Assembly: GCF_040566555.1 (NCBI RefSeq)
Contig: NZ_JBEWYP010000004.1
Coordinates: 197,487 to 261,486, forward strand
Source of the DNA: Sediminicola sp040566555
GTDB lineage: Bacteria; Bacteroidota; Bacteroidia; Flavobacteriales; Flavobacteriaceae
Reading direction: 5' to 3'
DNA length: 64,000 nucleotides
Position numbers and translations under genes: made by a program. Shown here piece after piece: positions 54,980-63,950 of this stretch (positions are counted from its first letter, which is position 1; every line of letters starts with the position of its first letter). The notes under the pieces are model-generated. The model made no database searches. It was not told where the DNA came from and was given only the letters and a program-made list of their open reading frames with translations.

Positions 54980-55981
54980 ATGAAAAAACTGCTCCTCTTC
55001 ATATTATTAACCTTGCAACTGTCCTGTATAAGTCAGGATAAGAAAAAAATTAACGGTGTTAGTTTTGTGGCTTCAAGGGATCAGGCCTCCCAAGAGCATG
55101 TGGAAGCCCTTTTGCGAATCAATGCAGAATCTGCGGCTGTAATGCCCTTTGGATTTATAAGGGATGTAGCCTCCCCGGAAATTATTTTTGACACGGAACG
55201 ACAATGGTTTGGAGAGACCAAAAAAGGAGCAAAACAATACATTGAATTACTTCATAAAAACGGATTAAGGGTGATGATGAAGCCCCAAATCTGGATATGG
55301 AAAGGGACCTTTACAGGAACCTTAAAAATGAATTCAGAAGAAGATTGGGTGGCTTTGGAAGCCTCATACACGAAATTCATAATGGCTTACGCTGAATTGG
55401 CACAAGAAACAAAAACGGAATTCTTTTGTATTGGAACGGAATTGGAAAAGTTCATAGAGAACAGACCGGAATATTGGAACGGCCTAGTTAAAAAAATACG
55501 CGCTGTGTATAAAGGTGAGCTTACCTATGCGGCCAACTGGGATGAATATGAACGGACCCCATTTTGGGGAGATTTGGATTATATTGGGGTAGATGCCTAT
55601 TTCCCGTTGTCTGATGAGAAGACCCCTTCGGTAGAGCAATTGGTGCATGGTTGGAAACCCTATAAGGAGAAACTTATGACCTTATCCAGAAATTTAGAGA
55701 AGCCTGTAGTGTTTACGGAATATGGCTATAGAAGCAATGATTATACGGCCAAACGCCCTTGGTTGGTGGATCATAGTAAGGATGACGTAAACCTTGAGGC
55801 GCAAGCCAATGCCACTAAAGCGATTTTTGAATCTTTTTGGGGAGAAGATTGGTTCCAAGGAGGCTTTGTTTGGAAATGGTTCATAGACCATAAATCTGCA
55901 GGAGGGGGAGGTGACAACAGATTTACCCCTCAGAATAAGCCTGCGGAGGAGATAATCAGATCCTTTTATAAAAATCATTGA
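54980..55981 (+). CDS. GH113-like TIM-barrel glycosidase lipoprotein
   Basis: The frame opens six codons earlier, but the ATG at 54980 starts a lipoprotein signal (lipobox cysteine at residue 16, LQLSC). The 333-residue protein looks like a (beta/alpha)8 glycosidase of the GH113 or related clan-A type: E154 in CIGTELEKF as acid/base and E247 in VVFTEYGYRS as nucleophile, with YIGVDAYFP before it. GH113 enzymes cut beta-mannan; other members exist, so substrate is not certain. It stands alone, followed by a cell-wall amidase gene, which leaves the possibility of peptidoglycan-related or dietary roles. Confidence 0.75.
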   Translation: MKKLLLFILLTLQLSCISQDKKKINGVSFVASRDQASQEHVEALLRINAESAAVMPFGFIRDVASPEIIFDTERQWFGETKKGAKQYIELLHKNGLRVMMKPQIWIWKGTFTGTLKMNSEEDWVALEASYTKFIMAYAELAQETKTEFFCIGTELEKFIENRPEYWNGLVKKIRAVYKGELTYAANWDEYERTPFWGDLDYIGVDAYFPLSDEKTPSVEQLVHGWKPYKEKLMTLSRNLEKPVVFTEYGYRSNDYTAKRPWLVDHSKDDVNLEAQANATKAIFESFWGEDWFQGGFVWKWFIDHKSAGGGGDNRFTPQNKPAEEIIRSFYKNH

Positions 55982-56023
55982 TCTAATTGTGTAATAGAGG
56001 CATTCCTTTTTGGAAGTACACCT

Positions 56024-56031
56024 TATTTTTG
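56024..56031 (+). promoter_or_regulatory. -7 box before the amidase gene
   Basis: TATTTTTG matches TAnnTTTG. A start site near 56038 would leave almost no leader before the in-frame TTG (56039) and a short one before the GTG (56057). No well-placed -33 TTG. Confidence 0.33.
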
Positions 56032-56056
56032 ATAATATTTGTGCAAAATTAGCATT

Positions 56057-57112
56057 GTGTACCCCAAAAAATGTAGCTTCTTACTATTGATCCTGGTCTT
56101 ATCATCCCTGACCATTTATGCCCAAAACTCCGTCAAGACTGTAATTGCCGAAAAAGGGGATGGTATTTTTTCCATTCTTAGAAAACAAGGCATGGACCCC
56201 ATAAAACATTATGGCCATTTCGTGGCTTTAAACAAAGATAATCTGCGGGACAGCATTCAGCTCTATGAGGGGCGTAAATATGTGTTGCCACCCTTTGTTG
56301 AGGCTGAGGTGGTTGTAGTAGATACAATTCAGAAAAAGGCAACCGAAAGAAAGATTATCGGCAAGGAGACCGAATACTCCATTTTTGGTAAGAAATACGC
56401 CCTAGTTCCCAATATGAGTAAGGACTTGGAAGGCGCTGTTTATTATTTGATTTCCGGTCATGGTGGTCCAGATCCTGGGGCCATTGAGAACTACGAAGGA
56501 AAAATTATTGCAGAAGATGAATATGCCTATGATATTACGTTGCGTTTGGCGAGAGAATTAATGTCACAAGGAGCTAAGGTTTATATCATCATACGCGACC
56601 CCAATGACGGAATTAGGGATGAACGTATTTTGGAAATAGATCGGGATGAGGTTACCTATCCCAATCTTGAAATACCGCTAAATCAATTGGCCAGACTAAA
56701 GCAAAGGGTAGACGCTGTAAATAAGTTGTACGCAGAAAATTTGGGAAAATATCAGCGACTTATCGTTACCCATGTGGATAGTCGCAGTAAAGGGCAAAAC
56801 ATCGATGTATTCTTTTATCACCATGAGAAAAGTAAGAACGGTAAGAGATTTGCCGAGAACATACACACAACTTTTCAGAACAAGTATCAAAAATATCAAC
56901 CCAATAGGGAGTATTCGGGAACTTTTGAAGATCGCACCAATCTGTACCTCGTAAAAAAGACACACCCGGCAATGGTATATATCGAAATTGGGAACATAAA
57001 AAGTGCCAAGGACCAAAGGAGGATATTAGATCCGGATAATAGACAAGCTTTGGCAAAATGGATCTCGGAAGGGGTTCTTTTGGATTATCAGACTAGGAAC
57101 AAGGTGCCTTAG
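56057..57112 (+). CDS. N-acetylmuramoyl-L-alanine amidase with LysM-like N-terminal domain
   Basis: 351-residue exported amidase. The signal peptide ends around IYAQ. A LysM-like segment with GDGIFSILRKQGMDP and a YVLPP end follows, then an Amidase_3 domain (from about residue 128). The expected zinc and catalytic residues are visible: His in ISGHGGPDPG, Glu in EDEYAYD, His in VTHVDSRS and Glu in YIEIGNI. There is no ATG: GTG at 56057 is chosen over TTG at 56039 because it gives a cleaner signal peptide; either could be right. It ends by overlapping the convergent glycosyltransferase gene by 4 nt. Confidence 0.85.
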   Translation: MYPKKCSFLLLILVLSSLTIYAQNSVKTVIAEKGDGIFSILRKQGMDPIKHYGHFVALNKDNLRDSIQLYEGRKYVLPPFVEAEVVVVDTIQKKATERKIIGKETEYSIFGKKYALVPNMSKDLEGAVYYLISGHGGPDPGAIENYEGKIIAEDEYAYDITLRLARELMSQGAKVYIIIRDPNDGIRDERILEIDRDEVTYPNLEIPLNQLARLKQRVDAVNKLYAENLGKYQRLIVTHVDSRSKGQNIDVFFYHHEKSKNGKRFAENIHTTFQNKYQKYQPNREYSGTFEDRTNLYLVKKTHPAMVYIEIGNIKSAKDQRRILDPDNRQALAKWISEGVLLDYQTRNKVP

Positions 57113-57816
57113 GCCACAATGTTTTTTCTGTAATATCGGTATAGACGATCCGGTCCGGCACCCATTAGTTTTATAAAATGGATGACGCCAAAATGATACT
57201 GTAGCCTAATAGTGCCATTCTTTTTGTATTTTCTTGCTGAAGTTAGTACCGTTTGGGGCAATACCTTAAAATCCCCCAATTTATATAAGCGACCTATAAA
57301 CTCGGTGTCCTCATAAATAATATAGGATTCATTATATCCGTCCGACCTGTCCCATAAATCCTTGGTGATGAACAGGGATTGGTCGCCACCACGACACACT
57401 TTTATGTTGATACGAGTGAGCCATCCTGAAGCTCTTAGGAGCCAGTTTTTAGAGTCGAACTTCATGCGAAAGCAACCAGAAGGAGTCCCTAAGGCCACCG
57501 CATTGATGATATGGGTGGCAAAATTTTTAGGAGGAAAGGTGTCGGCGTGTAAAAAGTAAAATATGGATCCAGTTGCCTTTTCGGTTCCTTTGTTCATCTG
57601 TTTGGCCCGTCCTTTTTCAGAATGTACCAGGGTGGCACCAAATTCCTTTGCAATGGTAGGGGTGTTGTCCGTGCTGCCCCCATCAACTATAATGATCTCC
57701 TTAACGTGATCTGTATTGCAGATGTCTTTGAGGTATTTCAATAAGTGACCGATATGTTCCGCTTCATTGAGAACTGGTATTATGACACTTATTTTATGGG
57801 AATCATTTAGATGCAT
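57109..57816 (-). CDS. TIGR04283-type arsenosugar-associated glycosyltransferase (GT2)
   Basis: 235-residue GT2 with SVIIPVLNEAEHI, IIVDGGSTDNT, YFLHADTFPP (DxD-like HAD) and RGGDQSLFITKDLW. This short, soluble GT2 form, beside a DUF547 gene and an ArsM-type methyltransferase, matches what is annotated as TIGR04283 arsenosugar-biosynthesis glycosyltransferase. Role in transferring a sugar in arsenosugar biosynthesis is a family-level inference. Its start overlaps the DUF547 stop by 14 nt. Confidence 0.8.
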   Translation of the reverse strand: MHLNDSHKISVIIPVLNEAEHIGHLLKYLKDICNTDHVKEIIIVDGGSTDNTPTIAKEFGATLVHSEKGRAKQMNKGTEKATGSIFYFLHADTFPPKNFATHIINAVALGTPSGCFRMKFDSKNWLLRASGWLTRINIKVCRGGDQSLFITKDLWDRSDGYNESYIIYEDTEFIGRLYKLGDFKVLPQTVLTSARKYKKNGTIRLQYHFGVIHFIKLMGAGPDRLYRYYRKNIVA

Positions 57817-58558
57817 TCAGGCTCCAATCGTAGTTGATAAATTCTATGCTGGTCTCCTTAGTTATTTTAATTGTGGAATATTGATTGATGTAGTCAGTCA
57901 ATGAGACCTTATTTGTAAAGTCTTTTTTGTACCACTTAAAGATTTGGGATAACATGGCCTTCTCTTTGGTGATGACATTCCTTTTGGGATCGTTCACAAA
58001 GTTTCTTGCTGATTTTTCCAAAAGGTCTTCCAATTTTTCAACCGTAAAGGCTTCGTTCAATAGTTTTGGACAGGAATAAGAAGCGCAATTAATGGCAAAA
58101 TGGATCCGTGGTTCGTCCATTTTACGCAATATATTGTGTTCAATATCCCCAAGGGAGAGCTGTTTGTTCCTTATGGTAACGACTTGCCTGTTCCAAGGTC
58201 CTTTGAGATCCTTGATACTGCCCAATGGATAATTATCCAGGATTAATTTTACGGTAGCCGCATTGTACAAATTGATGTAGTACACTAATTTACTCTCCTT
58301 GGTTTCATATTCCGAGACAGGGTTTTTTGTCTGTTGGTCCAAATATGAATTTAGCAATCCAATTTCTTTTCGGAAATTTTTATAATCAACATTGCCCACA
58401 TCGTCAACATATTTTTTCAAAAGGGTGTCCCAGGTCGAGTAATCAACTTTCTGAAGGGCCAAAGGTCCCTCATCTGCTACTGTGGATATGGCGTGGCCAG
58501 AGGCAATTCCAAAGAACAACAACATTAAAATGATAATATGTTTTACGGTAAAGTGCAT
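57803..58558 (-). CDS. DUF547 domain protein, exported
   Basis: 251-residue protein with a signal peptide (about 1-24). The DUF547 motifs are YYINLYNAATVKLIL (about 100-115) and RIHFAINCASYSCPKLL (about 154-170). The His and Cys of the INCASYSCP motif suggest a papain-like or transglutaminase-like active site, but activity is not known. DUF547 proteins occur in arsenosugar-type clusters. It lies 84 bp downstream of the ArsM gene and overlaps the next GT2 gene. Confidence 0.85.
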   Translation of the reverse strand: MHFTVKHIIILMLLFFGIASGHAISTVADEGPLALQKVDYSTWDTLLKKYVDDVGNVDYKNFRKEIGLLNSYLDQQTKNPVSEYETKESKLVYYINLYNAATVKLILDNYPLGSIKDLKGPWNRQVVTIRNKQLSLGDIEHNILRKMDEPRIHFAINCASYSCPKLLNEAFTVEKLEDLLEKSARNFVNDPKRNVITKEKAMLSQIFKWYKKDFTNKVSLTDYINQYSTIKITKETSIEFINYDWSLNASK

Positions 58559-58642
58559 TTGAAGCTATTAGAGTTCTTTCATTAGTATGTAATCACAGTC
58601 TATCCTTACTATTGTGCGGTAAGCTTTATTTTTATTTTACGT

Positions 58643-59608
58643 CTAGCAACATCCACCTCCATTATAGTGCCAGGTACTTTCGCTGATATGTATTTGATCA
58701 TTTGCCTTGGCCAGGGCAGCGGCTGTCTTATCACAAACGGCCAAAGGTTGGTTTTGCATTAAAACATGTCCATTTTTATCATCAAAATATTGCTCATCAC
58801 CATAATAGATGGCAGTTTTTCCTGTAAAGACGCAAGGTCCATCTGCTGGCATGGGGTCTTTAATAGCTGCTATTTCAATAGACTCTATATAAACCAGTTC
58901 CTCTGTGGGATAGTGGTTTGGGGAAAGTACCCGATAAGATTTACGCGCTCTGATCTCTATTGTTCCAAATCCTGCATCGGTCAATGCTTTTATATAGTCC
59001 TTCATAGGGATACTGCCACTTAGACAAAGGGCACGAAGCCTATCATCATTTCGTAATTCATCGTTCATAGGTTGCTCGCAGATAGGGTCGCTCATCACCA
59101 ACCTACCGTGGGGTTTTAAAACACGGTACATTTCTGATACTGCCTTTTGAAGATCTTCGGCCTTGAAGATATTGAACAGACAGTTTTGTGCTGCAACATC
59201 GATACTTTCGCTTGCAACAGGAAGGTTAAGGGCATCGCCTTTCACGAGGTCTACAAACTCACTTTTAAACCACGTATTTTCTTCTTCTGCTATCTTGAAA
59301 TTCTTTTTGGAAGCTTCCAACATCTCATCAACGACATCAACTCCGGTAACCCCACCTTTTTGTCTAGAAAAGTAGGAGAATTGCAACAACTCCATTCCGC
59401 CTCCTACACCCACATAAAGTACTTTGGGGTTATTGACCAAGTCTTGTGCGGAAACAGTACTTCCACAACCATAATTCATTTCCTGCATGATCTTGGGAAT
59501 GGAAAGCCCAGGAAATTGCCATACGGGATTCGTAGTGCAACACAAGCCCACATCTGGGGTTAGTGCAGCTTCTTTGTATAGGTCGTTTGTGGCGTTTAAA
59601 TAACTCAT
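58643..59608 (-). CDS. arsM: Arsenite methyltransferase ArsM, arsenosugar type
   Basis: 321-residue SAM-dependent methyltransferase. The SAM motif is VLYVGVGGGMELLQF at about 63-77, and GVDVVDEML follows. Cysteines C48 (MNYGCGS), C143 (AQNCLFN) and C195 (ALCLSGSI) sit where the three As(III)-binding cysteines of ArsM enzymes lie, and the C-terminus ends in GGGCC. It would methylate arsenite-thiol complexes in the cytoplasm. It overlaps the purine nucleoside phosphorylase gene by 4 nt. The radical SAM partner arsS, which I would expect directly downstream, is absent. Confidence 0.85.
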   Translation of the reverse strand: MSYLNATNDLYKEAALTPDVGLCCTTNPVWQFPGLSIPKIMQEMNYGCGSTVSAQDLVNNPKVLYVGVGGGMELLQFSYFSRQKGGVTGVDVVDEMLEASKKNFKIAEEENTWFKSEFVDLVKGDALNLPVASESIDVAAQNCLFNIFKAEDLQKAVSEMYRVLKPHGRLVMSDPICEQPMNDELRNDDRLRALCLSGSIPMKDYIKALTDAGFGTIEIRARKSYRVLSPNHYPTEELVYIESIEIAAIKDPMPADGPCVFTGKTAIYYGDEQYFDDKNGHVLMQNQPLAVCDKTAAALAKANDQIHISESTWHYNGGGCC

Positions 59609-60420
59609 ATCTCTTTTATTAATTCTTTAAATAATTTAATCATTTTTGGTTCTGTCTCACCTGCAATTGCAATAATTTCTGCAATATTTACCGGCTTCAG
59701 ATTGTCAGGGTCACATTCGTCGGTGAGGACGGATACTGCCATAACGGGCAATCGTAAGTGGTTGGCGGCTATGACTTCGGGAACAGTACTCATCCCTACG
59801 GCATCGGCACCAATTAGTTTTATCATTCTATATTCCGCTTTGGTTTCCAGTTGTGGACCAACCACGGAGGCATAAACCCCTTTTTGAAGGGAAATGTTTT
59901 CTCTTTTGGCAATGGCCTCTACCTTCTTACGCATTTTTAGATCATAAGGTTCACTCATGTCCACAAATCGGTCTCCAAATTCGGCCACATTTTTAAAAGC
60001 TAAAGGCGATCCTCCCTGGAGATTAATGTGATCCTCAATCAACATTATATCCCCTTTTTTAAAGTTGAGGTTCACGGCCCCGGCAGCATTGGAGATGAAC
60101 AGGTTCTTGATCCCCAGTTGGTGCATTACTCTGATAGGATAGGTGACATCAATTAAATCATATCCTTCGTACATATGAAAGCGGCCCTGCATGACCACTA
60201 CCTTTTTTCCTTCTAAAGTGCCATAGATCAGTTTTCCGGTATGGAACTCAACGGTCGCCAATGGAAAAAATGGGATATGGTTGTAATGTGCTTCAATGGG
60301 ATTTTCAATTTCCGCCACTAATTTTCCAAGTCCGGTTCCAAGTACGATCCCCAGTTCAGGGGCATCAAAACCTTTGTGCTTTAAATAGGCTGTAGACTCT
60401 TCTAATTGTTTTAATGTCAT
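59605..60420 (-). CDS. Purine nucleoside phosphorylase
   Basis: 271-residue trimeric-type PNP: GIVLGTGLGKLVAEI, YEGYDLIDVTYPIRVM, FISNAAGAVN and IGADAVGMSTVPEVIAA. It splits guanosine or inosine with phosphate. PNP genes are reported beside arsenosugar genes, where 5'-deoxyadenosine- or methylthioadenosine-type leftovers may be substrates (inference). It starts 2 bp after the DUF2064 gene and is coupled to arsM. Confidence 0.92.
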   Translation of the reverse strand: MTLKQLEESTAYLKHKGFDAPELGIVLGTGLGKLVAEIENPIEAHYNHIPFFPLATVEFHTGKLIYGTLEGKKVVVMQGRFHMYEGYDLIDVTYPIRVMHQLGIKNLFISNAAGAVNLNFKKGDIMLIEDHINLQGGSPLAFKNVAEFGDRFVDMSEPYDLKMRKKVEAIAKRENISLQKGVYASVVGPQLETKAEYRMIKLIGADAVGMSTVPEVIAANHLRLPVMAVSVLTDECDPDNLKPVNIAEIIAIAGETEPKMIKLFKELIKEI

Positions 60421-60422
60421 AT

Positions 60423-61055
60423 TTATATGTTTTTTAAAAATGGTTGAAAAGCTTCAATATATTGAATGTCCTCGTAAAGATCCACATCATTTTTTATTTT
60501 CAATAGCTTGACCGATTCATTTTTTAAATCATTCAAGGTCGATTTTAGAACAGTATTTGTGCCCCAAGCCTTATTTTTAAAAAGAGAAGCCTTGATTTTT
60601 GTCATTCCCAAAAGATAATATCCACCATCTTCTGCTGGCCCAACGACAAAGTCGGTTATGTGCAATTCCTCGAAAGCTGTATTTAGGTCATCAGATGAGA
60701 GATCGTACATGTCGCTCCCAATGATGATGATATTTTCGTACCCGGCTTCAAAGCCTTCTTTAAAAGCGTTTAGCATTCGTTCTCCCAGGTCCTTGCCCTT
60801 TTGTGCTTTTTTGTGGTAATGTGTATTTTCCCAGATATCATTTTCCCATATTTTTTCCGAATAATGCACTTCTTTGGCTGCTCTTACTTCTTTGGTTATG
60901 TTGTGGGTATGCTCCAATAAAAAGGTGTAGATTTCTAGGGCGGTATGGTCTCCTACTTTGGCTGCCAATCTAGTTTTACATTTACCCAATTCTGGATTTC
61001 TTGTAAAAATAAGAAGAAGGTTCTTTTGGTTTCGGGAATTGGGACTTGATGTCAT
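60423..61055 (-). CDS. TIGR04282-type arsenosugar-associated glycosyltransferase (DUF2064)
   Basis: 210-residue DUF2064/TIGR04282 protein with the nucleotidyl-type start FTRNPELGKCKTRLA, the acidic site IGSDMYDLS and GPAEDGGYYLLG. The fold is GT-A-like. The family is annotated for arsenosugar biosynthesis by genomic association. It lies 7 bp downstream of the rhodanese gene and 2 bp upstream of PNP. Confidence 0.85.
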   Translation of the reverse strand: MTSSPNSRNQKNLLLIFTRNPELGKCKTRLAAKVGDHTALEIYTFLLEHTHNITKEVRAAKEVHYSEKIWENDIWENTHYHKKAQKGKDLGERMLNAFKEGFEAGYENIIIIGSDMYDLSSDDLNTAFEELHITDFVVGPAEDGGYYLLGMTKIKASLFKNKAWGTNTVLKSTLNDLKNESVKLLKIKNDVDLYEDIQYIEAFQPFLKNI

Positions 61056-61062
61056 AAACTAT

Positions 61063-61554
61063 TTAATATACTTTTTTCCCTTTAGTCAGAAACTTACCCC
61101 AATACTTACTAAAGGCATGTACTTTATCAGTCTTATTCCCTAGATTGTCAACAATGGGATGACCTTGGTTAATCCACTCGAAAATTCCCCCATATAGGTT
61201 GTAAACATTAGTGTAACCTGCCTCTAAAAGTTGTTTGGCAGTTTTTTCAGAGCGAACACCTATGGAGCAATAAACAATTATAGGGCTATTTTTGTCTGGA
61301 GCAAAATTTGACATTTCTTCTGAATTTAATTTAGAGGTACCTACGAAGTTTGCATTCTCAATATGGCTAACATCATATTCTTCCTTTCTTCTGGCATCCA
61401 AGAACAAATAGTCTTTATTGTCAATAGCTTCCCCAACTTTCAAATAGGGCACCTCGTGCGTGTTATATTTTTGTAACGCTTCGTCTATGGTGTTCTGGGA
61501 ATGGACCTTGATAAAACTGAGTATGAGAAGACATATGAAATACTTCCTTTTCAT
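61063..61554 (-). CDS. Rhodanese-like protein, exported
   Basis: 163-residue protein: signal peptide (about 1-20, ending KVHSQ) and one rhodanese domain with DARRKEEYDVSHIENA and the active-site cysteine in IIVYCSIGVRSEKTA. The frame continues to 61590, but the ATG at 61554 gives a proper signal, and a -7 box at 61579-61586 lies upstream of it. First gene of the arsenosugar-type unit. A sulfurtransferase or arsenic-handling role is guesswork. Confidence 0.88.
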   Translation of the reverse strand: MKRKYFICLLILSFIKVHSQNTIDEALQKYNTHEVPYLKVGEAIDNKDYLFLDARRKEEYDVSHIENANFVGTSKLNSEEMSNFAPDKNSPIIVYCSIGVRSEKTAKQLLEAGYTNVYNLYGGIFEWINQGHPIVDNLGNKTDKVHAFSKYWGKFLTKGKKVY

Positions 61555-61578
61555 AAATAGGTATTGTATTGTGCTATA

Positions 61579-61586
61579 CAAAGATA
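61579..61586 (-). promoter_or_regulatory. -7 box of the arsenosugar-type operon
   Basis: TATCTTTG on the minus strand matches TAnnTTTG exactly, 25 bp upstream of the ATG at 61554. No TTG at normal -33 spacing. Confidence 0.45.
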
Positions 61587-61637
61587 CCATTTAGGAAAGT
61601 AAATATTGGGTTTTAACAAAGCATTAGGGTTGTGTGG

Positions 61638-61665
61638 TTGCGTGTCGTTTAAATGTTTATTTTTA
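61638..61665 (+). promoter_or_regulatory. Possible promoter of the GH32 gene
   Basis: TTG (61638-61640) and TATTTTTA (61658-61665) are separated by 17 nt; the last base differs from the consensus TAnnTTTG. Confidence 0.3.
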
Positions 61666-61688
61666 GTAGTTAATAGAACATTTCTGAT

Positions 61689-63251
61689 ATGGGGCTAAGA
61701 AAAATATTTATAATATTGATGAGTTTTGGATTGCTATTGTCATGTAAGGATAAACCTAAAGAAGCTTCTCAAATGGATGAATCGGCTGAAACAGCATATT
61801 ACCAAGAGGCTTACAGGCCCCAGTTTCATTTTACGCCTGAGGAAAAGTGGATGAACGATCCAAATGGCTTAGTTTACCATAAAGGGGTGTACCATCTGTT
61901 TTATCAATATTATCCAGACGATACAGTATGGGGGCCAATGCATTGGGGACATGCCGTAAGCAAGGATATGATACATTGGGACCACAAGCCAATTGCCTTA
62001 TTCCCGGATGAACATGGTTACATTTTTTCTGGGAGTGCCGTAGTAGATGAGAATAATACTTCTGGCTTTGGAAGTAAAGACAATCCGGCATTGGTGGCGA
62101 TATACACTTATCATTTAATTGAAGGGGAAAAAGCGGGGAAAAATGATTTTCAGACCCAGGGAATTGCATATAGCTTGGACAATGGGGATACCTGGATAAA
62201 ATACGAAGGCAACCCAGTCATTCCCAATAAGGGGGTTAAGGATTTCCGGGATCCAAAAGTTTTTTGGAACGATAAGGTTGATAAATGGACCATGCTCCTT
62301 GTGGCAGGAGATCACCTTCAAATATGGGAGTCTCCCAATTTGATCGATTGGCAATATAAAAGTGAATTTGGAAGAAATCAAGGTGCCCATGGAGGAGTGT
62401 GGGAGTGTCCCGACCTTTTTTCCTTTAAAGTGGAAGGTACCGATGAAGTTAAGTGGGTGTTGTTGATCAGTATAAATCCGGGTGCTCCCAATGGTGGTAG
62501 TGGCACTCAATATTTTATTGGGGATTTTGATGGCACAACATTTACTTCTGATCAAAAAGATGAGCGCTGGATAGATCTGGGCAGGGATAATTATGCCGGA
62601 GTAACCTATAACAACGTGCCCAGTAATGAAAGAATTTTTATTGGATGGATGAGCAATTGGGACTATGCCAGGGACACTCCAACAGAAAAATGGCGAAGTG
62701 CCATGACCTTACCAAGAAAGTTGAGTCTTCAAAAGACAGGGGATTCATATGAACTCTTCAATTATCCGTTGAAAGGTTTTGATGACCTATTGGAAAAAGA
62801 ACCGGCAAGAAATTTGACAGTTGCCTCCCAAGGCGTGTCGGAAATTCCATTTGAAAATTATAACCAATCGGATCTTCAATTCCGTACAGGTGAGTCTCTT
62901 TTTGAACTCACCTATAAAAACAGCCTAGAGGAACAGGTTGTGATCAATGTGGATAGGACTACTATGACGATGACGCTAAATAGGGCAAATTCCGGAAAAA
63001 CCGATTTTCACGAATCCTTTGCAGATCCACTGCAAAAAATGAAACTGCCTAATTTGCCCGAAGGGGAAGTAGGGTTCAGGATTATTATGGACAGCTCCTC
63101 CATTGAAATTTTCGTGAACGGCGGACAGTATGCCATGACCTCCCAGTTGTTTCCCAATGAAAATTACAATGCTTTGGAAATTAAGAATATGGACCAAAAA
63201 GAAATGACAATAAATGATTTTCAATTGTCTAAAGTGAAATCCATATGGTAG
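61689..63251 (+). CDS. GH32 fructan beta-fructosidase/levanase-like lipoprotein
   Basis: 520-residue lipoprotein (lipobox cysteine near residue 19, LLLSC). The GH32 catalytic set is visible: nucleophile D57 in KWMNDPNGL, transition-state stabiliser D188 in FRDPKVFW, and acid/base E239 in WECPDLFSF. A five-bladed propeller is followed by the C-terminal beta-sandwich (about 385-515). Surface or periplasmic hydrolysis of levan, inulin or sucrose is likely. It stands alone, with no SusC/SusD or fructokinase beside it. A hairpin follows the gene. Confidence 0.92.
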   Translation: MGLRKIFIILMSFGLLLSCKDKPKEASQMDESAETAYYQEAYRPQFHFTPEEKWMNDPNGLVYHKGVYHLFYQYYPDDTVWGPMHWGHAVSKDMIHWDHKPIALFPDEHGYIFSGSAVVDENNTSGFGSKDNPALVAIYTYHLIEGEKAGKNDFQTQGIAYSLDNGDTWIKYEGNPVIPNKGVKDFRDPKVFWNDKVDKWTMLLVAGDHLQIWESPNLIDWQYKSEFGRNQGAHGGVWECPDLFSFKVEGTDEVKWVLLISINPGAPNGGSGTQYFIGDFDGTTFTSDQKDERWIDLGRDNYAGVTYNNVPSNERIFIGWMSNWDYARDTPTEKWRSAMTLPRKLSLQKTGDSYELFNYPLKGFDDLLEKEPARNLTVASQGVSEIPFENYNQSDLQFRTGESLFELTYKNSLEEQVVINVDRTTMTMTLNRANSGKTDFHESFADPLQKMKLPNLPEGEVGFRIIMDSSSIEIFVNGGQYAMTSQLFPNENYNALEIKNMDQKEMTINDFQLSKVKSIW

Positions 63252-63258
63252 ATTAAGG

Positions 63259-63293
63259 CGTGAAAAATTTTTCATCTTGGTGACTTTTTCACG
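63259..63293. terminator. Inverted repeat after the GH32 gene
   Basis: CGTGAAAAA and TTTTTCACG pair (9 bp, 17-nt spacer), enclosing a nested TGAAAAATTTTTCA palindrome. No T-run follows, so it may be a weak terminator or another element. Confidence 0.4.
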
Positions 63294-63316
63294 ACATTGC
63301 AGGGATTTATATACAC

Positions 63317-63694
63317 ATGTACAAATACTTGATATTTCAAACTGCCATTCCACACAAAAGCCTGTCTTTACTATTGGTCATAGGGATGTTTTTTGTTGCA
63401 ATCACCACTGCAAAGGGACAGCTTATCCAACAGGACAAACTCATGCATTTTGGGGTTGGAACGGTCATTGGTGCCGGGACGACGGGAGTGGTATACGGCA
63501 TTACCAAGAATAAAACGAAGGCAGTAATATGGGGGATAGGCCTGAGTACCCTGGCGGGGATTACCAAGGAGATCATAGATCATAATGACTATGGTAAGGC
63601 AGATACCGGAGATATGGTGGCCACAACCCTAGGTGGTGTCTTGGGATCTTTTAGTGTGAAGATCATTTTGGACAAAAAGCGGAGGAGAAGGTAG
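63317..63694 (+). CDS. YfiM-like small exported/membrane protein
   Basis: 125-residue protein with an N-terminal hydrophobic signal (about 14-35). Motif LIQQDKLMHFGVGTVIGAG and the end DMVATTLGGVLGSF, with an acidic middle stretch EIIDHNDYGKADTGD, resemble the YfiM family of flavobacteria. Function unknown. ATG start. Only 66 bp after the GH32 gene in the same direction, but with an inverted repeat between. Basic tail KKRRRR. Confidence 0.75.
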   Translation: MYKYLIFQTAIPHKSLSLLLVIGMFFVAITTAKGQLIQQDKLMHFGVGTVIGAGTTGVVYGITKNKTKAVIWGIGLSTLAGITKEIIDHNDYGKADTGDMVATTLGGVLGSFSVKIILDKKRRRR

Positions 63695-63848
63695 AGTTTT
63701 TCCACTGACTATAAACCATGGAAACCCGGTGTTTCATTAGCTTCCTAAAAAAATCCTAAACGAATCTCCTATTTTTTGTGGTGCCTCCTGTCCCGAGACT
63801 TCGGGAGAACCAGGGACTGTATTTTTTATTGAGGATATTTCTGAAAAC

Positions 63849-63879
63849 AAAAAATCCCTACCGAAGTAAGGATTTTTTT
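63849..63879 (-). terminator. UUCG-loop hairpin in repeat unit 1
   Basis: On the minus strand ATCCTTAC, loop TTCG, GTAGGGAT, then a T-run: a C(UUCG)G tetraloop terminator. On the plus strand the same stem has an A-C mismatch, so the minus orientation is the functional one. Confidence 0.55.
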
Positions 63880-63950
63880 GTGGTGCCTCCAGTCCCGAAG
63901 TTTCGGGAGAACCAGGGACTTTAATTTTTGTTGAAGATATTTCTAAAAAC

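Noticed and set aside
63778..63820. Functional tRNA gene
   Set aside because: Only a 3'-end-like segment is present and its T-loop is replaced by a palindrome; no anticodon arm is seen.
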